A stretch of 5,823 nt of DNA from Gammaproteobacteria bacterium (GTDB lineage: Bacteria > Pseudomonadota > Gammaproteobacteria > J044). The DNA lies in assembly GCA_003696465.1 (NCBI GenBank), contig RFHG01000065.1:1-5823 (forward strand). Reading direction: 5' to 3'. Below, piece after piece: positions 1 to 5,823 of the stretch. Within the stretch, counting starts at the first letter, position 1; the number at the start of each line of letters is the position of its first letter. Under the pieces are notes generated by a model. It was not told the DNA's origin and did not search any database. It saw only the letters and a list, made by a program, of their open reading frames with translations. Made by a program: the position numbers and the translations under genes.

Positions 1-221
1 CCTGGTTCGCGTGGGTGCCGGGAATGGTCTGGCTGGGGCTCAAGACCGCCTTTTTCCTGTTGCTGTATCTGTGGTTCCGGGCGACCTTCCCGCGTTACCG
101 CTATGACCAGATCATGCGTCTGGGCTGGAAGGTGCTGATTCCGGTGACCATCGTCTGGATCTTCGGCGAGGGTATTGCCATCGCCCTGGGCTGGCAGCCC
201 TGGTTGAGTGGAGGGGCCTGA
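1..221 (+). CDS. nuoH: NADH-quinone oxidoreductase subunit H, C-terminal end (partial)
   Basis: This is the 3' end of nuoH; the 5' part lies outside the window. The reading frame begins with the TGG codon at position 3 and gives 72 residues before the TGA at 219-221. NuoH is the membrane subunit that sits under the peripheral arm and forms much of the quinone-binding cavity of complex I; the full protein normally has eight membrane helices. The visible part holds a helix (GLKTAFFLLLYLWF), the conserved polar loop RATFPRYRYDQIMRLGWK typical of the NuoH/ND1 C-terminus, and a last hydrophobic helix (VLIPVTIVWIF) followed by a short tail. The GTG at 15 and the ATG at 24 are internal codons, not starts, because the homologous sequence continues upstream to the window edge. 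The stop lies 1 nt before nuoI. Identification is firm from the loop motif plus the gene order. Confidence 0.95.
   Translation, partial: WFAWVPGMVWLGLKTAFFLLLYLWFRATFPRYRYDQIMRLGWKVLIPVTIVWIFGEGIAIALGWQPWLSGGA
210..216 (+). promoter_or_regulatory. Ribosome binding site of nuoI
   Basis: GGAGGGG lies 6 nt upstream of the ATG at 223, inside the last codons of nuoH. It decides the nuoI start: the longer frame opening at the GTG at 208 would begin on top of this site, would add five residues (MEGPD) and would have no comparable Shine-Dalgarno sequence at proper spacing. Confidence 0.75.
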
Positions 222-222
222 C

Positions 223-714
223 ATGAGCCTGAACCTTTCGCACTATTTCAAGAGCTTCACCTTCTGGGAACTGCTCAAGGGCATGCGACTGACCGGGCGC
301 TATCTGTTCGCCCGCAAGATCACCGTCCAGTATCCCGAGGAGCGCGCCCCCATGTCGCCGCGCTTCCGCGGGCTGCATGCCCAGCGCCGCTATGCCAATG
401 GCGAGGAGCGTTGCATCGGCTGCAAGCTGTGCGAGGCGGTCTGCCCGGCGCTGGCCATCACCATCGAGACTCACGAGCGCGAGGACGGGACGCGTCGTAC
501 CACCCGCTATGACATCGACCTCTTCAAGTGCATCTACTGCGGCTTCTGCGAGGAGGCCTGTCCGGTGGATGCCATCGTCGAGACCCGGGTCTACGAGTAT
601 CACTTCGAAAACCGCGAGGACGCCATCATGACCAAGGAGAAGCTCCTCGCGGTCGGCGACAAGTACGAGGCGCAGATCGCTGCCGATCGCGCCGCCGACG
701 CACGGTATCGGTGA
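223..714 (+). CDS. nuoI: NADH-quinone oxidoreductase subunit I (2x 4Fe-4S ferredoxin)
   Basis: This 163-residue subunit carries clusters N6a and N6b, which relay electrons through the peripheral arm of complex I toward cluster N2 in NuoB and quinone. Two CxxCxxCxxxCP motifs are intact: C64, C67, C70 and C74 (CIGCKLCEAVCP) and C103, C106, C109 and C113 (CIYCGFCEEACP). As in other 8Fe ferredoxins, the fourth Cys of each motif is expected to ligate the other cluster. The N-terminus (residues 1-60) holds the FWELLKGMRLTGRYLFARK stretch, known in this family as an amphipathic segment lying on the membrane next to NuoH, followed by the conserved PRFRGLHAQRRYANGEE. The charged C-terminal tail (MTKEKLLAVGDKYE) is typical of the family. 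Length matches the short proteobacterial form rather than the 180-residue E. coli protein. The ATG at 223 was chosen for its ribosome site at 210-216. The gene begins 1 nt after nuoH and ends 4 nt before nuoJ. Confidence 0.98.
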   Translation: MSLNLSHYFKSFTFWELLKGMRLTGRYLFARKITVQYPEERAPMSPRFRGLHAQRRYANGEERCIGCKLCEAVCPALAITIETHEREDGTRRTTRYDIDLFKCIYCGFCEEACPVDAIVETRVYEYHFENREDAIMTKEKLLAVGDKYEAQIAADRAADARYR

Positions 715-718
715 GGCA

Positions 719-1321
719 ATGGATTTCACTTTCAACCAGTTCGTGTTCTACCTGTTCAGCGCCATCATGGTGATTTCGGCGCTGCGCATGATCAGTGTGC
801 GCAATCCGGTCCATGCCGTGCTGCACCTGGTGCTCACCTTCTTCACGGCGGCCGTCTTGTGGGTTCAGCTCGGCGCGGAATTTCTCGGTATCGTGCTGGT
901 GCTGGTCTATGTCGGGGCGGTCATGGTCCTGTTCGTGTTCGTGGTGATGATGCTCGACATCAACATCGCGCGCATGCGCGAAGGCTTTGTCCGCTTTCTG
1001 CCCGTGGGGCTGACTGTTGCCATCGTGATGCTGGCCGAAATGCTGGTGGTGCTGACGGGCCGGGTCTTCAAGCTGACGCCACCGCCCATGCCACCGGCCG
1101 ATTACAGCAACACCGAGGCCCTGGCCGGGGTGCTCTATACCGGCTATGTCTATCCCTTCGAGATCGCGGCCTTCGTGCTGCTGGTGGCCATCATCGCAGC
1201 CATCGCGCTCACCCTGCGTCGCCGGCCCGGAACCCTGCACCAGGACCCGGCCAGGCAGATACGGGTCCGGGCGAAGGACCGGCTGCGTATCGTGCAGATG
1301 AAGACGGAGAAGCGCTCATGA
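719..1321 (+). CDS. nuoJ: NADH-quinone oxidoreductase subunit J
   Basis: This 200-residue membrane subunit (ND6 family) has five expected helices. Hydrophobic stretches are visible at about residues 8-24, 33-50, 55-79, 93-113 and 146-166. The third contains the family signature VYVGAVMVLFVFVVMML (about 63-79), the helix that in solved complex I structures can switch between alpha and pi-bulge forms and couples quinone chemistry to proton transfer. E54 in the AEFL motif is the conserved acidic residue corresponding to E. coli NuoJ Glu55. The protein ends in a basic cytoplasmic-type tail (RRRPGTLHQDPARQIRVR and onward, residues 167-200), longer than in the 184-residue E. coli protein; from memory such tails are common in beta- and gammaproteobacterial NuoJ. 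The start ATG lies 4 nt after nuoI with a poorly spaced ribosome site, so translation is probably coupled to nuoI. The end overlaps nuoK by 4 nt. Confidence 0.97.
   Translation: MDFTFNQFVFYLFSAIMVISALRMISVRNPVHAVLHLVLTFFTAAVLWVQLGAEFLGIVLVLVYVGAVMVLFVFVVMMLDINIARMREGFVRFLPVGLTVAIVMLAEMLVVLTGRVFKLTPPPMPPADYSNTEALAGVLYTGYVYPFEIAAFVLLVAIIAAIALTLRRRPGTLHQDPARQIRVRAKDRLRIVQMKTEKRS
1306..1309 (+). promoter_or_regulatory. Ribosome binding site of nuoK inside nuoJ
   Basis: GGAG, extended by AAG to GGAGAAG at 1306-1312, lies 8 nt before the nuoK ATG and within the codons for the last residues of NuoJ (TEKRS). Together with the ATGA overlap it supports the start at 1318 over any earlier codon in the same frame. 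Confidence 0.65.
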
Positions 1322-1623
1322 TCGGGCTTACCGAATATCTGGTGCTTGGGGCCATCCTGTTCTCGATCAGTGTGGCGGGCATCTTCCTTAACCGCAAGAA
1401 CCTGATCGTGCTGCTGATGTGCATCGAGCTCATGCTGCTTGCGGTAAACATCAATTTCATCGCCTTCTCGCATTTTCGCGAGGATCTGGCCGGTCAGGTA
1501 TTCGTGTTCTTCATCCTGACCGTTGCCGCGGCCGAGGCGGCCATCGGTCTGGCCATTCTGGTGGTGCTGTTCCGCAACCGTCGCAGCATCAACGTGCTCG
1601 ATGTCGATGAGCTGAAGGGGTAG
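1318..1623 (+). CDS. nuoK: NADH-quinone oxidoreductase subunit K
   Basis: This 101-residue membrane subunit (ND4L family, related to MrpC) has the usual length and three hydrophobic helices at about residues 5-24, 29-50 and 60-85. The two conserved membrane glutamates needed for proton translocation are present: E37 (in CIELML) and E73 (in AAAEAAIG), matching E. coli Glu36 and Glu72. The loop motif FLNRKNLI before helix 2 is also typical. The short C-terminal tail (RRSINVLDVDELKG) is characteristic of the family. The ATG at 1318 overlaps the nuoJ TGA as ATGA and is preceded by GGAG at 1306-1309, 8 nt upstream; the open frame runs further upstream to 859, but that part is only a shadow inside nuoJ. 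NuoK sits between NuoJ and NuoN in the membrane arm and forms part of the charged axis leading to the antiporter subunits. nuoL starts 3 nt downstream. Confidence 0.98.
   Translation: MIGLTEYLVLGAILFSISVAGIFLNRKNLIVLLMCIELMLLAVNINFIAFSHFREDLAGQVFVFFILTVAAAEAAIGLAILVVLFRNRRSINVLDVDELKG
1615..1620 (+). promoter_or_regulatory. Ribosome binding site of nuoL
   Basis: AAGGGG sits in the last sense codons of nuoK, 6 nt before the ATG at 1627 and 12 nt before the in-frame ATG at 1633. The spacing favours 1627 as the nuoL start. Confidence 0.55.
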
Positions 1624-1626
1624 GGC

Positions 1627-3582
1627 ATGAGCATGCAGACCGTCTTTCTGCTGATTCCGCTGAGCGCCCTCGCCGGTGCCGTGGTGGCCGGCCTGTTTGG
1701 CCACTGGATCGGGCGCGCCGGGGCACACACCGTGACCATTCTCGGCGTGGCCGTGTCCTTCGTGCTTTCGCTGGTGGTGGCCAAGGCCATGTTCATCGAC
1801 GGAATGGAACCCTGGAACGGGCCCGTCTACACCTGGCTGGTGACCGAGGGTATCCGCTTCGAGGTCGGTTTCCTGATCGACAATCTCACCACCCTGATGA
1901 TGGTGGTGGTGACCTTCGTTTCGCTGATGGTGCATGTCTATACCATCGGCTACATGCACGACGACCCCGGTTACATCCGTTTCTTCAGCTACATCTCGCT
2001 GTTCACCTTCTCCATGCTGATGCTGGTGATGTCGAACAACTTCATGCAGTTGTTCTTCGGCTGGGAGGCGGTCGGCCTGGTGTCCTATCTGCTGATCGGC
2101 TTCTACCACCAGCGCGAGAGTGCCATCTACGCCAACATGAAGGCCTTTCTGGTCAACCGGGTCGGGGATTTCGGCTTTGTGCTGGGGATTGGTCTGGTGC
2201 TCATGTATGCCGGCAGCCTCGACTATGCCGAGGTGTTCGAGGCCGCGCCCCGGTTTGCCGACAGCACCATCGAGCTCCTGCCGGGCGAGGCCTGGTCGGT
2301 GATGACGGCCATCGGCATCCTGCTGTTCATCGGTGCCATGGGCAAGTCGGCCCAGGTTCCGCTGCATGTCTGGCTGCCCGATTCGATGGAGGGCCCTACC
2401 CCCATCTCGGCGCTGATCCATGCCGCGACCATGGTCACCGCCGGTATCTTCATGGTGGCGCGCATGTCGCCGCTGTACGAGTACAGCGAAACGGCGCTGG
2501 CATTCATCATGGTGATTGGTGCAGTGACGGCCTTCTTCATGGGCCTGATCGGCATCGTGCAGAACGACATCAAGCGCGTGATCGCCTACTCCACGCTCTC
2601 CCAGCTCGGCTACATGACCACTGCCCTGGGCGCATCGGCGTATTCCGTGGCCATCTTCCACCTGATGACCCATGCCTTCTTCAAGGCCCTGCTGTTCCTG
2701 GCCGCCGGTTCGGTCATCATCGCCATGCACCACGAACAGGACATGCGCAAGATGGGCGGGCTGCGGAAATACATGCCCGTCACCTACTGGACCGCCCTGG
2801 TCGGCTCGCTGGCCCTGATCGGCTTCCCCGGCTTTTCCGGCTTCTTCTCCAAGGACTCCATCATCGAGGCGGTCCATGCCTCGGAACTCCCGGTTGCGGG
2901 CTTTGCCTGGCTGATGGTGCTGCTGGGCGTGTTCGTGACGGCCCTGTACACCTTCCGCATGTTCTTCCTGGTCTTCCACGGCGAGGAACGCATGGATGAG
3001 CACACCCGCAGCCATCTGCACGAATCCCCCTGGGTGGTGACGGTGCCGCTCGTCCTGCTGGCCATCCCCTCGGTCCTGGCCGGTCTGCTCATCGATCCGA
3101 TCGTGGTTGGCGACTTCTTCCGCGGCGTGATTGCCGTGGCACCGGAGCATGCTGCGGTACACGAGCTGGCCGAAGAATGGCATGGTGTGGCCGCTTTCAT
3201 CGAACACGGCATCATGGGCCCGGCCTTCTGGCTGGCCATGGCCGGCCTGTTCACCGCCTGGTTCGTGTACATGCGCAGGCCGCAGCTTGCCGATGCCTGC
3301 GCAAGACGCTGCAGCCTGCTGTATCGCGTGCTGGCCAACAAGTACGGATTCGACGATTTCAATCAGGCCGTGTTTGCAAATGGTGCGGTAATGCTGGGCC
3401 GCTTCCTGTGGCGGGTAGGCGATGTGTTCCTCATCGACCGCCTGCTGGTCAATGGTGCCGCTGCCGTCACCGGCTGGATGGCCCAGGTCACGCGCCGGTT
3501 GCAGACCGGTTATCTCTATCACTACGGATTTGCCATGATCCTCGGGCTCATCGGCCTGCTGGGCTGGTATGTCGTGCTTTGA
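1627..3582 (+). CDS. nuoL: NADH-quinone oxidoreductase subunit L (antiporter-like pump, lateral helix)
   Basis: This 651-residue distal membrane subunit (ND5 family, related to MrpA) is longer than the 613-residue E. coli protein but within the usual range for proteobacteria. The proton-antiporter core runs from about residue 70 to 420. Key residues are intact: E147 in GWEAVGL (E. coli Glu144), D181 in NRVGD, K240 in GAMGKSAQVPLHVWLP (Lys229), H265 in ALIHAATMV (His254), H345, H349 and K353 in FHLMTHAFFKALLF (His334, His338, Lys342), and K409 in FFSKD (Lys399). The C-terminal third (about 450-651) has polar His/Glu-rich loops, further hydrophobic segments, the KYGFDDFNQAVF region associated with the long lateral helix of ND5 proteins, and a final membrane helix (about 634-651). 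Of the ATGs at 1627 and 1633, the first is preferred because AAGGGG at 1615-1620 lies 6 nt upstream. The gene follows nuoK by 3 nt and precedes nuoM by 14 nt. Confidence 0.98.
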   Translation: MSMQTVFLLIPLSALAGAVVAGLFGHWIGRAGAHTVTILGVAVSFVLSLVVAKAMFIDGMEPWNGPVYTWLVTEGIRFEVGFLIDNLTTLMMVVVTFVSLMVHVYTIGYMHDDPGYIRFFSYISLFTFSMLMLVMSNNFMQLFFGWEAVGLVSYLLIGFYHQRESAIYANMKAFLVNRVGDFGFVLGIGLVLMYAGSLDYAEVFEAAPRFADSTIELLPGEAWSVMTAIGILLFIGAMGKSAQVPLHVWLPDSMEGPTPISALIHAATMVTAGIFMVARMSPLYEYSETALAFIMVIGAVTAFFMGLIGIVQNDIKRVIAYSTLSQLGYMTTALGASAYSVAIFHLMTHAFFKALLFLAAGSVIIAMHHEQDMRKMGGLRKYMPVTYWTALVGSLALIGFPGFSGFFSKDSIIEAVHASELPVAGFAWLMVLLGVFVTALYTFRMFFLVFHGEERMDEHTRSHLHESPWVVTVPLVLLAIPSVLAGLLIDPIVVGDFFRGVIAVAPEHAAVHELAEEWHGVAAFIEHGIMGPAFWLAMAGLFTAWFVYMRRPQLADACARRCSLLYRVLANKYGFDDFNQAVFANGAVMLGRFLWRVGDVFLIDRLLVNGAAAVTGWMAQVTRRLQTGYLYHYGFAMILGLIGLLGWYVVL

Positions 3583-3589
3583 AGAAGGG
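3583..3589 (+). promoter_or_regulatory. Ribosome binding site of nuoM
   Basis: AGAAGGG lies in the 14-nt nuoL-nuoM gap, 7 nt before the nuoM ATG at 3597. This is the only junction in the window where the ribosome site lies wholly outside the upstream gene. An out-of-frame ATG at 3593 is only 3 nt from the site, too close for efficient initiation. Confidence 0.65.
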
Positions 3590-3596
3590 CTGATGC

Positions 3597-5111
3597 ATGT
3601 TTGCTGACTGGCCATTGCTGAGTCTGGTGATCTGGACCCCGATTGTGGGCGGGGTACTGGTATTGCTGGCCGGTGACCGGGCCCCGGATGGCGCACGTCG
3701 CCTGGCGTTGGCTGTCTCTCTGGTTACCTTCCTGCTCAGCATCCCGCTGTGGACGGGCTTCGACGGCAGCACCTGGCGCATGCAGTTCGAGGAATTCGTG
3801 CCCTGGGTGACGGCCTACAACATCAACTATCACCTGGGCATCGACGGCCTTTCCATGCCGCTGATCCTGCTCACCACGTTTGTCACCGTGCTGGTGGTGA
3901 TCGCCGGTTGGGAGGTGATCCAGTACCGCGTGGCACAGTACATGGCGGCCTTCCTCATCATGGAGGGGCTGATGATCGGGGTCTTTGCCGCCCTTGATGC
4001 CATGCTGTTCTACATCTTCTTCGAGGCCATGCTCATTCCCATGTACCTGGTCATCGGGGTCTGGGGCGGGCCGCGCCGGGTCTATGCCAGCATCAAGTTC
4101 TTCCTCTATACCTTCCTCGGCTCGGTCTTCATGCTGGTCTCGCTGATCTGGATGTATGCGCAGTCCGGCAGCTTCGAGATCCTCGACCTGCACAAGCTGC
4201 CCCTGGGCATGACGGCCCAGATCCTGATCTTCCTCAGCTTCCTGGCCGCCTTTGCGGTCAAGGTGCCGATGTGGCCGGTGCACACCTGGCTGCCGGATGC
4301 CCATGTCGAGGCCCCCACCGGCGGGTCGGTGATCCTGGCTGCCATCATGCTCAAGATCGGGGGCTACGGTTTCGTCCGTTTCAGCCTCCCGGTCACGCCC
4401 GATGCCAGCGCCGAACTGGCCTGGCTGGTGGTACTGATGTCACTGGTGGCGGTGGTCTATATCGGTTTCGTTGCCCTGGTGCAGGCCGACATGAAAAAGC
4501 TGATCGCCTATTCCTCGATCGCCCACATGGGTTTCGTGACCCTGGCCTTCTTCGTGCCTTTCTACATCCTGCGCAATACCGGTGATGCCGCCGGCAGCAC
4601 GCTGGCCATCCAGGGCGGGATGGTGCAGATGATCTCCCACGGATTCATTTCGGCGGCGCTGTTTCTCTGTGTCGGCGTGCTGTACGACCGGCTGCACTCG
4701 CGCGAGATCAGTACCTATGGCGGGGTGGTCAATGTCATGCCGGTGTTTGCCGCCTTCTTCGTCCTGTTTGCCATGGGTAATACCGGTCTGCCAGGTACCT
4801 CGGGTTTCGTCGGCGAATTCATGGTCATCCTGGCCAGCATCAAGGCCAATTTCTGGATCGCCTTCCTGGCCGCCACCACCCTGATCGTGGGCGCTGCCTA
4901 CACATTGTGGCTGGTCAAGCGTGTGATCTTCGGGGCCGTCCGCAGCCAGCAGGTGGCCGGCCTGTCCGACCTGAACGGGCGTGAATTCCTGATCCTTTCC
5001 CTGCTGGCCGTGATGGTGCTGGCGATCGGCCTGTGGCCCGCGCCCCTGATCGATGTGATGGAGGTCTCCATCGATCACCTCATCGAGCACATGATGGTGT
5101 CCAAGCTATGA
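3597..5111 (+). CDS. nuoM: NADH-quinone oxidoreductase subunit M (antiporter-like pump)
   Basis: This 504-residue membrane subunit (ND4 family, related to MrpD) is close to the 509 residues of E. coli NuoM; about 14 helices are expected. The proton-path residues are present: E143 in YIFFEAMLIPMY (E. coli Glu144), K222 in AFAVKVPMWPVHTWLP (Lys234), K253 in AIMLKIGGYG (Lys265), H348 in QMISHGFISAALF, and E407 in GFVGEF (Glu407). The use of Glu at the last site, where NuoL has Lys (K409), is the normal difference between these two paralogues and confirms the assignment as M rather than L or N. The substrate-channel motif HTWLPDAHVEAPTGGSV (229-245) is also diagnostic. In the membrane arm NuoM sits between NuoN and NuoL. 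It has its own ribosome site at 3583-3589, and its TGA overlaps the start of nuoN by 4 nt. Confidence 0.98.
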   Translation: MFADWPLLSLVIWTPIVGGVLVLLAGDRAPDGARRLALAVSLVTFLLSIPLWTGFDGSTWRMQFEEFVPWVTAYNINYHLGIDGLSMPLILLTTFVTVLVVIAGWEVIQYRVAQYMAAFLIMEGLMIGVFAALDAMLFYIFFEAMLIPMYLVIGVWGGPRRVYASIKFFLYTFLGSVFMLVSLIWMYAQSGSFEILDLHKLPLGMTAQILIFLSFLAAFAVKVPMWPVHTWLPDAHVEAPTGGSVILAAIMLKIGGYGFVRFSLPVTPDASAELAWLVVLMSLVAVVYIGFVALVQADMKKLIAYSSIAHMGFVTLAFFVPFYILRNTGDAAGSTLAIQGGMVQMISHGFISAALFLCVGVLYDRLHSREISTYGGVVNVMPVFAAFFVLFAMGNTGLPGTSGFVGEFMVILASIKANFWIAFLAATTLIVGAAYTLWLVKRVIFGAVRSQQVAGLSDLNGREFLILSLLAVMVLAIGLWPAPLIDVMEVSIDHLIEHMMVSKL

Positions 5112-5823
5112 GTTTTTCCCTGTCCATGCTGACCCCGGTACTGCCCGAGATCCTGCTCGCCGGCATGGCCTGCCTGGTGCTTGTGGTGGATGCCTTCCTG
5201 CCCGATACGCGGCGTGGCTGGAGCTGGTTTCTGGCCCAGGCCAGCCTGGTGATTGCCTTTGTCGTGCTGCTGCGCGTGGCGGGGGAGGGCAGTCTGCTGG
5301 CCTTCGACGGCCAGTTCGTGCTCGATCGTCTGGCGGTCCTGCTCAAGGCCGGCGTGCTGGTACTCGGATTCGTGGCCTTCAGCTATACCCGTCCCTGGTT
5401 GCAGGAGCGGGGCCTGTTCCGGGGCGAATACTTCGTGCTCGGCCTGTTCGCGCTGCTTGGCATGATGATCCTCATTTCGGCGGGCAGTCTGCTGGTGCTG
5501 TATCTGGGTCTGGAGCTGATGTCGCTTTCGCTCTACGCCATGGTGGCCTTCATGCGCAACGACGGGCGCGCCTCGGAGGCGGCCATGAAGTACTTCGTGC
5601 TCGGTGCCATTGCCTCGGGCATGCTGCTGTACGGCATGTCGATTCTGTACGGTGTGACCGGCAGCCTCGATCTGATGGAGATCAATCGCATCCTGCTGCG
5701 CGCCGGGGATGTGGATGTGGCCGTCCTGTTCGGCATGGCCTTCATCGTGGCCGGCATTGCCTTCAAGCTGGGGGCGGTGCCCTTCCACATGTGGATACCC
5801 GATGTCTACGAGGGCGCGCCGAC
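5108..5823 (+). CDS. nuoN: NADH-quinone oxidoreductase subunit N, N-terminal half (partial)
   Basis: The first 238 codons of nuoN are present and open to the window edge; the full protein is usually about 480-490 residues, so roughly half is missing. NuoN (ND2 family) is the antiporter-like subunit closest to NuoK. The conserved charged residues covered here are intact: E136 in GLELMSLSLYAM (E. coli Glu133), K161 in AAMKYFVLGA (Lys158), K220 and H227 in AFKLGAVPFHMW (Lys217, His224). The constant 3-residue offset from E. coli numbering supports the chosen start. The segment then enters the family motif MWIPDVYEGAPT and is cut. The ATG at 5108 overlaps the nuoM stop as ATGA. No good Shine-Dalgarno sequence precedes it, so translation is likely coupled to nuoM. 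The in-frame ATG at 5126 is a weaker alternative start, also without a ribosome site. The expected missing residues include the later-helix Lys equivalent to E. coli Lys395. Confidence 0.97.
   Translation, partial: MSFSLSMLTPVLPEILLAGMACLVLVVDAFLPDTRRGWSWFLAQASLVIAFVVLLRVAGEGSLLAFDGQFVLDRLAVLLKAGVLVLGFVAFSYTRPWLQERGLFRGEYFVLGLFALLGMMILISAGSLLVLYLGLELMSLSLYAMVAFMRNDGRASEAAMKYFVLGAIASGMLLYGMSILYGVTGSLDLMEINRILLRAGDVDVAVLFGMAFIVAGIAFKLGAVPFHMWIPDVYEGAP

Noticed and set aside
208..222. GTG at 208 as the nuoI start
   Set aside because: It overlaps the ribosome site of the ATG at 223 and adds residues that do not resemble the NuoI N-terminus.
112..735. Minus-strand open frame over nuoI, and similar ones at 626-1240, 3522-4304, 4440-5090 and 5075-5788
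   Set aside because: All are codon-aligned antisense shadows of nuoI, nuoJ, nuoM and nuoN, opened by biased codon use; none resembles a known protein family.
969..980. Perfect 12-bp palindrome CGCGCATGCGCG
   Set aside because: It lies within nuoJ codons for IARMRE, is a single copy as far as I can see, and such GC-rich palindromes arise by chance in high-GC coding DNA. No operator context.
859..1317. Upstream extension of the nuoK frame giving a 254-residue protein
   Set aside because: The added part lies inside nuoJ, is low-complexity Arg/Gly/Ala/His sequence without membrane segments, and the proper nuoK start at 1318 has a ribosome site and the family's normal N-terminus and length.
1150..3696. 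848-codon minus-strand open frame as a possible gene
   Set aside because: It is the codon-aligned complement of nuoK and nuoL, has a composition typical of antisense to membrane proteins (His/Gln/Gly/Asp-rich, low complexity), and crosses well-identified genes. No independent coding evidence.
1627..5823. Possible Mrp-type cation/proton antiporter operon instead of complex I
   Set aside because: NuoL, NuoM and NuoN are homologous to Mrp subunits, but the presence of NuoH, the NuoI ferredoxin, NuoJ and NuoK in canonical order, and the subunit-specific Lys/Glu pattern, identify complex I.

Overview
This window is an internal stretch of a bacterial nuo operon, which encodes the proton-pumping NADH:quinone oxidoreductase (respiratory complex I). 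All genes are on the + strand, in the canonical order nuoH (3' end only), nuoI, nuoJ, nuoK, nuoL, nuoM, nuoN (5' part only). Both ends of the window cut through a gene. Every base except a few intergenic nucleotides is coding.

The organism looks like a high-GC proteobacterium, most likely a gammaproteobacterium (possibly of the Chromatiales type) or a relative on the beta side. This is inferred from the short 163-residue NuoI with its style of N-terminus, the basic C-terminal tail of NuoJ, the G/C-rich third codon positions and the 14-subunit-type gene order. The taxon cannot be fixed from this sequence alone, and I ran no database search.

Layout: 1-221 is the NuoH C-terminus (membrane subunit at the quinone site). 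223-714 is NuoI (peripheral-arm ferredoxin with two 4Fe-4S clusters). 719-1321 is NuoJ and 1318-1623 is NuoK (small membrane subunits linking the quinone site to the antiporter modules). 1627-3582 is NuoL, 3597-5111 is NuoM and 5108 to the end is NuoN (the three Mrp-antiporter-like pumping subunits). Gene junctions are very tight: gaps of 1, 4, 3 and 14 nt plus two 4-nt ATGA overlaps (nuoJ/nuoK and nuoM/nuoN). This fits one polycistronic mRNA with translational coupling. I see no promoter, terminator, RNA gene, mobile element or repeat array.

How the genes work together: electrons from NADH pass along Fe-S clusters in the peripheral arm, the last of the chain including the NuoI clusters, to quinone at the base near NuoH. 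Reduction is coupled through NuoH, NuoJ and NuoK to charged residues in NuoN, NuoM and NuoL, which move protons. The key charged residues visible in K, L, M and the covered part of N are intact, so the module appears functional.

I found no sign of a previously undescribed system. The region is ordinary, well-conserved core metabolism, and the findings listed are minor.
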